From contig CAJLXE010000112.1 in the NCBI GenBank assembly GCA_905210525.1, positions 1 to 5,787 of the forward strand: DNA of 5,787 bases, written 5' to 3'. A model generated the notes under the pieces. It saw only the letters and a list, made by a program, of their open reading frames with translations. It was not told the origin of the DNA and did no database searches. How positions within the stretch are numbered: position 1 is the stretch's first letter; every line of letters begins with the position of its first letter. Positions 1-5,787 of the stretch are shown piece by piece. This DNA comes from an uncultured Clostridia bacterium. GTDB lineage: Bacteria; Bacillota; Clostridia; HGM11327. A program made the translations under genes and the position numbers.

Positions 1-955
1 TTCTGTCCATTTTACCCCAGTAATATATTGCGGCGTCCCAGTTTTTGTTTCGCTTGTTTATGAGCGAAAGGTATTTCATTGCCGTATATAATGTAAGGGG
101 AGGCGTGGGCGTATGTATTACGGCTTCAAGGCACTGCGAAGCTTTTTCATATTGCTTTTTATTATAATAATATTCACCGAGGTGCATTACGTCGTTTATA
201 TTATCCAGTTGATTAACGGGATCGTTGTTTATTCTGAGCAGCTTTGCGAGCAGTACTGTCATGGATACGATATCTTTTTCGTTATGCTCGATTATTTGTA
301 TGATGTCATCAGGAGAACCCGTAATCAAATATTTTTTGTAAAGCTCCGGAATGAGGCTTCCGTTTATATCGTTATCGCGTGCAAATTTAAGTATTTCTTC
401 CTCTATTGTACCGAGACGGCATGATTCGAGACGTTTTTTCCATATGCGTCTTGAAAGGTGAAGGAGGTCTATTTGTTCCGAGGCAAAATTTTCCGCTTTT
501 ACGGAATTGATTATACATCTGCCCTTTATGAGAGGAACGTCAAATGCTTTTCCGTTGAATGTCACAACAGTCATTCCGGAGAAGCGTTCTATTATATAGG
601 AAAGTGCCGCTTCTTCATCATCAAGGTCGCGCATGAATATTTGTTCCAGCACAAGAGAGTTATTTTTGTAATATGCCGCGCCAATAAGAAACGGGCAAGC
701 GCCTGCGCCGAGCCCTGTTGTTTCCGTATCAATGAAAACGAGTTTATCGGATAAACCGAAAAGTTCCTCGTTGTTTTCAAGTCTGCCGTCGCCGTATCCG
801 GTTCCCAATGCAAAACAGGATTTTTTTATTATGAACGCGCCGTTTGAACGGCTGAATATTTCGCCGCTGATGTCTGCGGAAATATCGTGCTTGGGGGGCG
901 CCGTATGCTGTTTTACGGACAATCTTTCAAGCTTGCTCCGAAGATCTGTAATCAT
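1..955 (-). CDS. mrfB: YprB/MrfB-type RNase H-like exonuclease with TPR-like tail (3' end outside window)
   Basis: This partial gene starts at ATG 955-953 and stays open to the left edge, with 318 codons visible. The product looks like the nuclease partner of the adjacent helicase. Residues 74-81 read FIDTETTG, the DnaQ-like exonuclease motif I, with metal-binding D76 and E78. FNGKAFD at 133-139 supplies the next acidic residue, D139. HNEKDI at 224-229 supplies H224 and D228, completing a DEDD-type set. Residues about 252-315 form paired amphipathic helices with TPR-like spacing (LGEYYYNKKQYEKAS, then an AAIYYW helix), as expected for the C-terminal part of this family. The start overlaps the helicase gene by 29 bases, and GGAG at 969-966 lies 10 nt upstream, so the two genes are probably cotranscribed. 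In B. subtilis MrfB is a metal-dependent DNA exonuclease acting with MrfA on mitomycin damage; the same role here is inferred. Cytoplasmic: no signal peptide or membrane segment is seen. The family is about 400 residues long, so roughly a quarter is probably missing. Confidence 0.9.
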   Translation of the reverse strand, partial: MITDLRSKLERLSVKQHTAPPKHDISADISGEIFSRSNGAFIIKKSCFALGTGYGDGRLENNEELFGLSDKLVFIDTETTGLGAGACPFLIGAAYYKNNSLVLEQIFMRDLDDEEAALSYIIERFSGMTVVTFNGKAFDVPLIKGRCIINSVKAENFASEQIDLLHLSRRIWKKRLESCRLGTIEEEILKFARDNDINGSLIPELYKKYLITGSPDDIIQIIEHNEKDIVSMTVLLAKLLRINNDPVNQLDNINDVMHLGEYYYNKKQYEKASQCLEAVIHTPTPPLTLYTAMKYLSLINKRNKNWDAAIYYWGKMDR

Positions 956-3218
956 CCAGAATCATCTCCATAATTTTGAGTGAATTTTTCTTTATTTTTC
1001 TTTCCCAAAGAGGACCTACGCATGACGGACAGCCGTTTTTGCATTTGCAGTTTTTGACGTGTTCATATGACGTGGCAAGCAGTTCACCGAAAGAATGGTA
1101 AATTTTTTCGGAAAACCCTATGCCTCCCTGATAATTGTCGTATATATATATTGTAGGTTTTTCCGTAAAAGGAGACCTGACATGGTAAACTATATTTATA
1201 TCTCTTGAAGAGGACATAAGGTAGACGGGAGTAATGTTGCCGAGGAGATACGTTATACCGAGAAGCGCGTCGTTGAAATCTTCTTTGTCGAATTTCTCCG
1301 ATATTTTTTCGGGCATTGTTATCCAGCACGCCATGGTGTACATTTCAAGCTGCGGAAGAAATATTTTGCCCCAGCCGAGATTTTCGTGGGTATCGAGCTT
1401 CATTTTTTTGAACATGGTTGTCTGGCTTATTACCATTGCTTCACCGAAATTAAGGCTTATACGGTCCGGAGAGTCGGACTTGCTTTCATATACGTCTATT
1501 ACTTTAACCTCTACATTCATATCCGCATCCGTGTAATAATCCACATTTACGCGCCTTACGTATGCTTTGCAATCGTCCCAGTCAAGTTTTTCTACCTGAT
1601 ATTGTACAGCCTGATGCATATATATTGCCTGTTCGTGGAGAAGCATCGGCACGGAGTATCTGTCCATTTCACCAATTACGGTATGCTTGGGCTCGGTAAT
1701 ATCTATTATTACAAAATTATCGTTTGAAATGCTTCGTATGTTGAGCGACGATGCGGGATATGAGTCTGTCATCCAGTACCATTTGCCGCCGGAATGACGT
1801 GCCGAACCGTTTTCTTCAAAATAATTCAGCATAGGGGATATGTCCTGTCCGTCAAAAAGCTCTCCGTCCCTGAACGGAAGCTCAAACAGACTGCACTGGA
1901 CATGGCTCATAAGAATCTGAAGGTTATCGCCGTTTAAAAGCCCGTTTTCGGGAGATGCCGTAAAAAAGTAATCGGGATGTTCCAGTATGTACTGGTCAAG
2001 CGCTTTGTTTGACGCAACCAATATTGCCAAGGATGTTTCGCGGCGTCTGCCGGCTCTGCCGATCTGCTGCCATGTGTTGGCAATTCCGCCCGGATAACCG
2101 CACATTACGCACGCATCGAGCCTGCCTATATCTATACCGAGCTCAAGCGCATTTGTGCTTACGACTCCGAGTATTTCACCCGAACGAAGTCCTTTTTCTA
2201 TTGCGCGTCTTTCGGAGGGCAGATAGCCGCCGCGGTATGCTTTTATGCAGTCGGCTGAACCGTAAGCCTTGTTTTCGGAGAGACTTTGCGACAGTGTGCT
2301 GAGCATTACCTCAACTCCTACTCGCGAACGCATGAATACTATTGTCTGTATCTTGTTTTTCAGAAGGACTTCCGCAATGCTTTTTGCTTCAAGCGTGGTA
2401 TCGCGTCTTATGAACAGTTTTTTATCCGTTATCGGGGGATTGTAGAATATTATATGTCTTTTTCCTGTGGGAGCGCCGCTTTTGTCTACAACAAAGAAGT
2501 TTTCACCGGTAATTTTATGAGCAAGTTCGTGAGGATTGGCGATTGTTGCGGAAAGACATATGAATTGCGGATGTGAACCGTAGAATGTGCAAAGTCTTTT
2601 CAATCTTCTGATTATATTGCATACGTTGCTTCCGAATACTCCTACATACATATGAAGCTCATCGATTACAATGTATTTCAGATTTTCAAAGAAATCCACC
2701 CATTTTGTATGCTGCGGAAGTATTCCCGAATGAAGCATATCGGGGTTGGTTATAATTATATTTCCTGCCTGACGAACGGCTTTTCTTGCGTTTGCAGGCG
2801 TATCGCCGTCATAAGTGAAGCTTTTGATGTCAACCTCCATAAGCTCGCAAAGCTCATGCAGCTCCGACATCTGATCCTGCGCAAGAGCCTTTGTCGGAAA
2901 CAAATACAGTGCACGCGCGGACGGATCGTCAAGAATTGTGTTGAGAACAGGTATATTGTAACAAAGCGTTTTTCCGGAAGCGGTAGGCGTTACCACAGCG
3001 ACATTTTCTTTTTCAAGAACGAGCTTTACTGCATCGGCCTGATGCGAGTATAGCTTATGCACGCCTTTATCCGAGAGAGCTTTGATTATACGAGGATTTA
3101 CTCCTTGGGGAAAATCTTCGTATTGGGCGCTTTTTGCAGGAATTTCTTTCCAGCATTCAACGTTTTTCATAAATTCTCTGTCTTCTTTGAGCTTTATTGT
3201 AATCTGATCGACATTCAT
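927..3218 (-). CDS. mrfA: DExH-box DNA helicase of the YprA/MrfA family, with C-terminal cysteine cluster
   Basis: A complete 763-residue superfamily 2 helicase. Motifs occur in order: Q-motif-like LYSHQADAV (56-64), Walker A TPTASGKT (77-84), motif Ia FPTKALAQDQ (107-116), TNPDML (157-162), Walker B DELH (186-189), motif III LSATIAN (222-228), motif IV IVFMRSR (293-299), YRGGYLPSERR (328-338), motif V STNALELGIDIG (354-365) and motif VI QQIGRAGRR (384-392). The C-terminal third carries C724, C726, C730 and C733 (CxCxxxCxxC), the putative metal site of the DUF1998/MrfA-like C-terminal domain. Length and architecture match B. subtilis YprA/MrfA (about 750 residues), an ATP-dependent 3'-5' DNA helicase that repairs mitomycin C damage with MrfB. 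The start at ATG 3218 has AAGGTG at 3231-3226, 7 nt upstream, and a promoter just beyond. The downstream exonuclease gene overlaps its end by 29 bases. No key helicase residue appears to be missing. Substrate range in this organism is inferred from the family. Confidence 0.95.
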   Translation of the reverse strand: MNVDQITIKLKEDREFMKNVECWKEIPAKSAQYEDFPQGVNPRIIKALSDKGVHKLYSHQADAVKLVLEKENVAVVTPTASGKTLCYNIPVLNTILDDPSARALYLFPTKALAQDQMSELHELCELMEVDIKSFTYDGDTPANARKAVRQAGNIIITNPDMLHSGILPQHTKWVDFFENLKYIVIDELHMYVGVFGSNVCNIIRRLKRLCTFYGSHPQFICLSATIANPHELAHKITGENFFVVDKSGAPTGKRHIIFYNPPITDKKLFIRRDTTLEAKSIAEVLLKNKIQTIVFMRSRVGVEVMLSTLSQSLSENKAYGSADCIKAYRGGYLPSERRAIEKGLRSGEILGVVSTNALELGIDIGRLDACVMCGYPGGIANTWQQIGRAGRRRETSLAILVASNKALDQYILEHPDYFFTASPENGLLNGDNLQILMSHVQCSLFELPFRDGELFDGQDISPMLNYFEENGSARHSGGKWYWMTDSYPASSLNIRSISNDNFVIIDITEPKHTVIGEMDRYSVPMLLHEQAIYMHQAVQYQVEKLDWDDCKAYVRRVNVDYYTDADMNVEVKVIDVYESKSDSPDRISLNFGEAMVISQTTMFKKMKLDTHENLGWGKIFLPQLEMYTMACWITMPEKISEKFDKEDFNDALLGITYLLGNITPVYLMSSSRDINIVYHVRSPFTEKPTIYIYDNYQGGIGFSEKIYHSFGELLATSYEHVKNCKCKNGCPSCVGPLWERKIKKNSLKIMEMILDDYRSSEQA

Positions 3219-3255
3219 AAGTCTGCACCTTCGCTTTATAATCTGTTCATTATAA

Positions 3256-3284
3256 AGTATAACACATACGGCAGATTAAATCAA
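3256..3284 (-). promoter_or_regulatory. Sigma-A-type promoter of the mrfAB operon
   Basis: On the minus strand, TTGATT (3284-3279) is followed after exactly 17 bp by TATACT (3261-3256). A TG lies one base upstream of the -10 (3264-3263), giving an extended -10. A second -10-like TATAAT (3254-3249) lies just downstream but lacks a good -35 at 17 bp. Predicted transcription would start near 3249 and give a short leader of about 30 nt before ATG 3218. I see no LexA-type operator (CGAAC/GTTCG arrangement) around it, so SOS control is not indicated by the sequence. Confidence 0.7.
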
Positions 3285-3336
3285 TAAGTAAAAGTCTTTA
3301 ACGGCGGATTGATTGCCGGTATTGCTTTAAAACTAT

Positions 3337-3365
3337 TTGACAAACGCAATAAAAAACTGTATAAT
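3337..3365 (+). promoter_or_regulatory. Perfect consensus sigma-A promoter of the rightward envelope operon
   Basis: TTGACA (3337-3342), a 17-bp spacer and TATAAT (3360-3365) match the housekeeping sigma consensus at every position. The -10 is the first of three overlapping TATAAT hexamers (3360, 3365, 3370) created by an ATAAT repeat. Transcription should begin at about 3371-3374, roughly 110 nt ahead of the first start codon at 3482. The two divergent -35 elements are 52 bp apart (3285-3336), so a regulator bound between them could affect both operons. No specific operator is recognised. Confidence 0.85.
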
Positions 3366-3375
3366 ATAATATAAT
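3361..3375 (+). repeat. Threefold ATAAT tandem repeat at the -10 region
   Basis: Three exact copies of the 5-base unit ATAAT follow T3360, producing three overlapping TATAAT hexamers. The first is at the ideal 17-bp distance from TTGACA; the others are at 22 and 27 bp. The repeat is short, and slippage at it would leave the first hexamer in place. It may simply reflect AT-rich promoter composition. Confidence 0.8.
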
Positions 3376-3481
3376 CACCGCAGTGTATATTGGGCATATA
3401 ATTGCCGTACATAAAAGGGCGTAATAACGTATTGAGGCTTAAGGGCAGACCGGGATCCGGCAGAAAGGAAAATGTCATATA
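3372..3481 (+). promoter_or_regulatory. Long 5' leader of the envelope operon, with a small GC hairpin near the ribosome binding site
   Basis: The predicted transcript has about 110 untranslated nucleotides. They include GGCA (3392-3395) facing TGCC (3403-3406), and a compact CCGG-GAT-CCGG hairpin (3450-3460), only a few bases upstream of the AAAGGAA ribosome binding site (3464-3470). I recognise no known riboswitch, T-box or attenuator, and no U-tract follows the hairpin. The leader may be neutral, or the hairpin may tune translation initiation; the latter is inference. Confidence 0.35.
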
Positions 3482-4171
3482 ATGATAAAAATATCCGAGA
3501 AATTAAAACAGAATCTCAAAAAAAACGGTTCGCCGGTTATTGCCGTAATACTGTTTGTGGCGGCGTTCGGAATAACGGTGCTTTCTTTGCGTTCATGCAC
3601 GCCTGCAATAGACAGATATGAGGTAGGTAAAGCCGTAAGAAGTATTGTTGACGGAGAAAAGGGCGATGTTGTTGCGGAAATAAACGGAACAGAGTATTAC
3701 AGGCAGGATCTTGACCTTATGCATCAGATGCTCAGAATTACAGAACCCGAATATTCGTCTCTCAAAGAAAATCAGCAAAATTCTCTTGCGGGAGAAGCGC
3801 TCATTAAACAAAAGCTGCTGCTGCATGAATTTGACAGACTGGAGCTTACCGTTACCGAAGAAGAATTCAATGAGTATCTTGACAGACAAAAACAGGATGC
3901 TTTTGAAAAAATTTCACTCGGCAACGATGAATCCAAAGCACTTACGGACTATATTTCGGGATACGGCTGCACGTACTCGGAGTATTGGGAGGACGCTTAT
4001 GTTTTGCAGTCTTACAGAGACAATATCAAAATAGACAAAGTGGGCTCTTATATTTGCATACAGAAGGGCGGTCAATCGAAAGTATCGGCAATTTATATTC
4101 AGAATTATCTGGCTGACCTTATAAAGGACGGTACTTATAAGGTAACGCTTTTCGGTGAAGAATTTAAATAA
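3482..4171 (+). CDS. Membrane-anchored protein with SurA-N-like segment and no parvulin domain
   Basis: A complete 229-residue protein of unknown specific function. A basic N-terminus (residues 1-15) precedes one hydrophobic helix (about 18-36), then an extracytoplasmic body, so it is probably an N-in, C-out anchored protein. VAEINGTEYYRQDLDL (64-79) resembles the start of SurA/PrsA/trigger-factor-type chaperone N-domains (V-A-x-V-N-G followed by an acidic-leucine helix). Long charged helices follow, with TVTEEEFNEYL at 123-133, also typical of that fold. The parvulin peptidyl-prolyl isomerase domain that usually comes next is absent: about 95 helical and mixed residues follow and the protein ends. 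An enzymatic PPIase role is therefore not supported; substrate holding or a structural role is inference. LRSC at 36-39 is a poor lipobox because of Arg at -2. AAAGGAA (3464-3470) lies 11 nt before the ATG, slightly far. An earlier ATG at 3472 is in another frame and gives only a short peptide. It is the first gene after the promoter. Confidence 0.8.
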   Translation: MIKISEKLKQNLKKNGSPVIAVILFVAAFGITVLSLRSCTPAIDRYEVGKAVRSIVDGEKGDVVAEINGTEYYRQDLDLMHQMLRITEPEYSSLKENQQNSLAGEALIKQKLLLHEFDRLELTVTEEEFNEYLDRQKQDAFEKISLGNDESKALTDYISGYGCTYSEYWEDAYVLQSYRDNIKIDKVGSYICIQKGGQSKVSAIYIQNYLADLIKDGTYKVTLFGEEFK

Positions 4172-4183
4172 AACTGGTATTTC

Positions 4184-4198
4184 GGAGATATTATATTG
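4184..4198 (+). promoter_or_regulatory. Ribosome binding site and TTG start codon of the 444-residue protein
   Basis: GGAGAT begins at 4184 and its GGAG core lies 8 nt upstream of TTG 4196-4198. No in-frame ATG occurs before codon 47, and starting there would remove the whole signal peptide. The spacing and the KRFLLVFVF leader immediately after TTG make this unusual start convincing. Confidence 0.8.
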
Positions 4199-5530
4199 AA
4201 ACGTTTTTTATTGGTATTTGTATTTTTATTGTGCGCTTTTGCATACTTCAATTCCGACGACGCCGACGCGTGCGTAGCTCCGCTTGAATTGCCCTCGGAA
4301 TCGGAGGTATCAATATATTCTGCCGACGATCTCATTATGCAGTATTGCAGAATCGAGATAAGACCTGCGGCGTCGTATTTTGCTGTGACGGCAGAGATAG
4401 CGGTGAAAAACAGCGGCGAAAAAAGAAACGTTACAATGGGTGTGCCTTACTATTTTTACAGCGGCCTTTCAAAGACGTCCAACGTCAGCGTGAATTATAA
4501 AGGCTCTTCTTTAAAAGTAACGCGGCTTAACGGAATAAAAAACGCGGACGCAGAGACCGGCAATGTGTTTTACAATTCTTACTATTGCTGGACTGCCGAA
4601 ATAGATAACGGCGAAACCGCATATATGTATATTACATTTACGGCAGATCAGAGAGCTTACGAGAATAATACAAAGTGCATAGATATTCCTCTGGATGTAT
4701 TGAAGTTCTGGTCGGATGAAAGCGGTATGGCGGAAATAATTATTGACAGTGCGTTTGTAAATATATTCTCTTATGACAGAACCCCGTCCATAGCCCCGTC
4801 TTTTGTGTATTCGGACGGAAAGCTTGTATGGAAAAAGGATATATCGCTCTATAACGGAAATCTTACCGTTTATCACAATATAGATAATTCCGTTATACAA
4901 AAATTCTTTGCCAACGTTTATAAATCGGGCAAAGAAAAGGATGCATCGGATTTATTCGGAAAGCGAAGATATGCGGAAGCAGTTGATTTTATAGATCAAA
5001 ACGGACTGTCCGAAAGTACCGACTTTATGTTTATGAAAATGGTATGCTTTGAGAAGCTCGGACTTGAAGACAACGCCTATGAAATACTCAAAGCGATTTA
5101 CGACAAGGATGTTTGCTTTTCGGCTGATAACAGATATGATATTTCGGAATATACACGCAAAAGATTGTTGTTTGCGTATTATTCTTCCGTATCGGAGAAA
5201 TCCGAGGAGCTTCTTAAACAAAAGAGAGAAATTCTTGCCAACGGAATAAAATCGCTGACGGATTCAAAGTCTTCCGTTTTTATAACATGGGCAAACAACG
5301 AAATAAAGACGGTTGATTCAATGATAAAAGCGTATCCGCAGGATAACGGACAAGGCGATGTTGAGCAGAAAGGCGATTTGACTGCAAAACAGTGGCTTGG
5401 CAAAATAAGCGAACCTGTGGTAATAGCGGTAGGAATTGTGATTGTGGCAGTGACGGCATTTTGCATTGCGGGAATGTTGTCCGGAACAAAAAGAAACAAA
5501 AAAGCAAAAAAACGCACTATAAAAAGATAA
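4196..5530 (+). CDS. Secreted, C-terminally membrane-anchored protein with beta-rich ectodomain and TPR-like segment
   Basis: A complete 444-residue protein that I cannot assign to a named family. Residues 1-25 form a signal peptide: KR, a hydrophobic core of about 14 residues, and an ADA site predicted to be cut before C26. Residues about 38-230 are beta-rich: YFAVTAEIAVKNSGEKRNV (61-79), MGVPYYF (81-87), and YMYITFTA (143-150) with the following WSDESG turn. This pattern resembles exported proteins in which an immunoglobulin-like strand set carries a conserved N-x-G and GxP turn. Residues about 245-380 are helical with TPR-like units (DLFGKRRYAEAVDFI at 252-266, then FMFMKMVCFEKLGLEDNAYEIL). 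A low-complexity linker (381-396) leads to one membrane helix (about 407-429) and a strongly basic cytoplasmic tail (431-444), giving a type I topology. Six cysteines (26, 51, 131, 161, 284, 307) fall outside the membrane. It starts 24 bases after the preceding gene. The role is unknown; a surface scaffold or binding protein is inference. Confidence 0.85.
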   Translation: MKRFLLVFVFLLCAFAYFNSDDADACVAPLELPSESEVSIYSADDLIMQYCRIEIRPAASYFAVTAEIAVKNSGEKRNVTMGVPYYFYSGLSKTSNVSVNYKGSSLKVTRLNGIKNADAETGNVFYNSYYCWTAEIDNGETAYMYITFTADQRAYENNTKCIDIPLDVLKFWSDESGMAEIIIDSAFVNIFSYDRTPSIAPSFVYSDGKLVWKKDISLYNGNLTVYHNIDNSVIQKFFANVYKSGKEKDASDLFGKRRYAEAVDFIDQNGLSESTDFMFMKMVCFEKLGLEDNAYEILKAIYDKDVCFSADNRYDISEYTRKRLLFAYYSSVSEKSEELLKQKREILANGIKSLTDSKSSVFITWANNEIKTVDSMIKAYPQDNGQGDVEQKGDLTAKQWLGKISEPVVIAVGIVIVAVTAFCIAGMLSGTKRNKKAKKRTIKR

Positions 5531-5545
5531 TGCAGGAGTTACGGT

Positions 5546-5787
5546 ATGAAGAAAATAGCAACCGTAGTTGCGATAATAGCCGCATTGGCAGTAGCCGGAT
5601 ATGTATGTTGGCGCTATTTTGACAAAAATTTTAAGGAATACAACCAAATTGCGGAAATGGAAATCAATGCGGGGGAAGAAGTACGCTTTTTTAAGGATTC
5701 TTTTGCGCGGGTTTCGGATAAAGGCATAAAGTCGTATATTCTGAATGAAAACGGAAAGTTTACGGAAATATATTCGGAAGTATGTAC
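5546..5787 (+). CDS. N-terminally anchored exported protein, partial; possible beta-propeller (DUF5711-like) start
   Basis: The first 80 codons of a gene that leaves the window on the right. AGGAG (5534-5538) lies 7 nt before ATG 5546, an excellent ribosome binding site, and the gap to the preceding stop codon is 15 bases, so it is part of the same operon. Residues 1-3 are MKK and residues 4-20 are a small-residue hydrophobic helix (IATVVAIIAALAVAGYV). It is followed by CWRYF and charged sequence, so it is most likely an uncleaved membrane anchor with the bulk outside the cell. Residues 46-77 alternate strand and turn (VRFFKDSFARVSDKGIKSYI, then NENGKFTEIY), reminiscent of a first propeller blade in exported Clostridia proteins such as DUF5711. 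That resemblance is by eye, from one blade only, and tentative. Nothing catalytic is visible in this part. Confidence 0.75.
   Translation, partial: MKKIATVVAIIAALAVAGYVCWRYFDKNFKEYNQIAEMEINAGEEVRFFKDSFARVSDKGIKSYILNENGKFTEIYSEVC

Noticed and set aside
113..754. Two plus-strand open frames of about 100 codons each.
   Set aside because: Both are antisense to the exonuclease gene, whose DnaQ-like motifs on the minus strand are unambiguous.
2652..3053. A 133-codon open frame on the plus strand.
   Set aside because: It lies entirely opposite the helicase motif I to motif II region, has no ribosome binding site of note, and its sequence is the reverse-strand shadow of strongly conserved codons.
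3320..3351. Inverted repeat TATTGC (3320-3325) and GCAATA (3346-3351) flanking the rightward -35, a possible operator.
   Set aside because: Six-base AT-rich arms with a 20-base gap are expected by chance, and no further pairing extends inward or outward.
3450..3460. CCGG-GAT-CCGG hairpin as an intrinsic terminator.
   Set aside because: No U-tract follows and it sits directly ahead of a ribosome binding site and gene start.
3219..3481. A small RNA gene or short coding gene in the divergent intergenic region.
   Set aside because: The space is taken up by two promoters and a leader; no terminator or convincing start with a ribosome binding site apart from the ones assigned was found.
3590..3601. 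LRSC at residues 36-39 of the 229-residue protein as a lipoprotein signal.
   Set aside because: Arg at -2 breaks the lipobox, and the hydrophobic helix behind a long basic N-terminus fits an uncleaved anchor better.
4511..4900. A 129-codon open frame on the minus strand.
   Set aside because: It lies entirely inside the 444-residue gene, lacks a plausible promoter, and its Ile/Tyr-rich composition is typical of an antisense shadow.

Overview
The window reads as chromosomal DNA of a low-to-moderate GC Gram-positive anaerobe, most likely a member of the Clostridia. This rests on AT-rich intergenic DNA, sigma-A-type promoters (TTGACA-17-TATAAT), strong purine-rich ribosome binding sites, a TTG start codon, and a gene pair best known from Firmicutes. 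I see no tRNA, rRNA, CRISPR array, insertion sequence or phage gene. The placement is inferred from sequence style; I have not compared it with any database.

Left part (1-3218, minus strand): a two-gene DNA-repair operon. The first gene is a complete 763-residue superfamily 2 helicase of the YprA/MrfA type, with all helicase motifs and a C-terminal four-cysteine cluster. The second is a YprB/MrfB-type DnaQ-like (RNase H-fold) exonuclease with a C-terminal TPR-like region. It overlaps the helicase gene by 29 bases and runs off the left edge with 318 codons visible. In Bacillus subtilis this pair forms the MrfAB pathway, which repairs mitomycin C damage independently of UvrABC. The visible sequence supports the same two-protein machine here.

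Middle (3219-3481): a 263-base divergent intergenic region with two back-to-back promoters. The leftward one (TTGATT-17-TATACT with a TG extension) serves the repair operon. The rightward one is a perfect consensus promoter whose -10 sits in a threefold ATAAT repeat. It is followed by a leader of about 110 nt.

Right part (3482-5787, plus strand): three closely spaced genes (24- and 15-base gaps), all predicted to act at or outside the cytoplasmic membrane. They are a 229-residue N-terminally anchored protein with a SurA-N-like segment but no parvulin domain; a 444-residue protein with a signal peptide, a beta-rich ectodomain, a helical TPR-like segment, a C-terminal membrane anchor and a basic tail; and the first 80 codons of another N-terminally anchored protein that may begin a beta-propeller. 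I cannot name these by function. The shared promoter, tight spacing and shared topology suggest one envelope-associated unit, and this is the least described part of the window.
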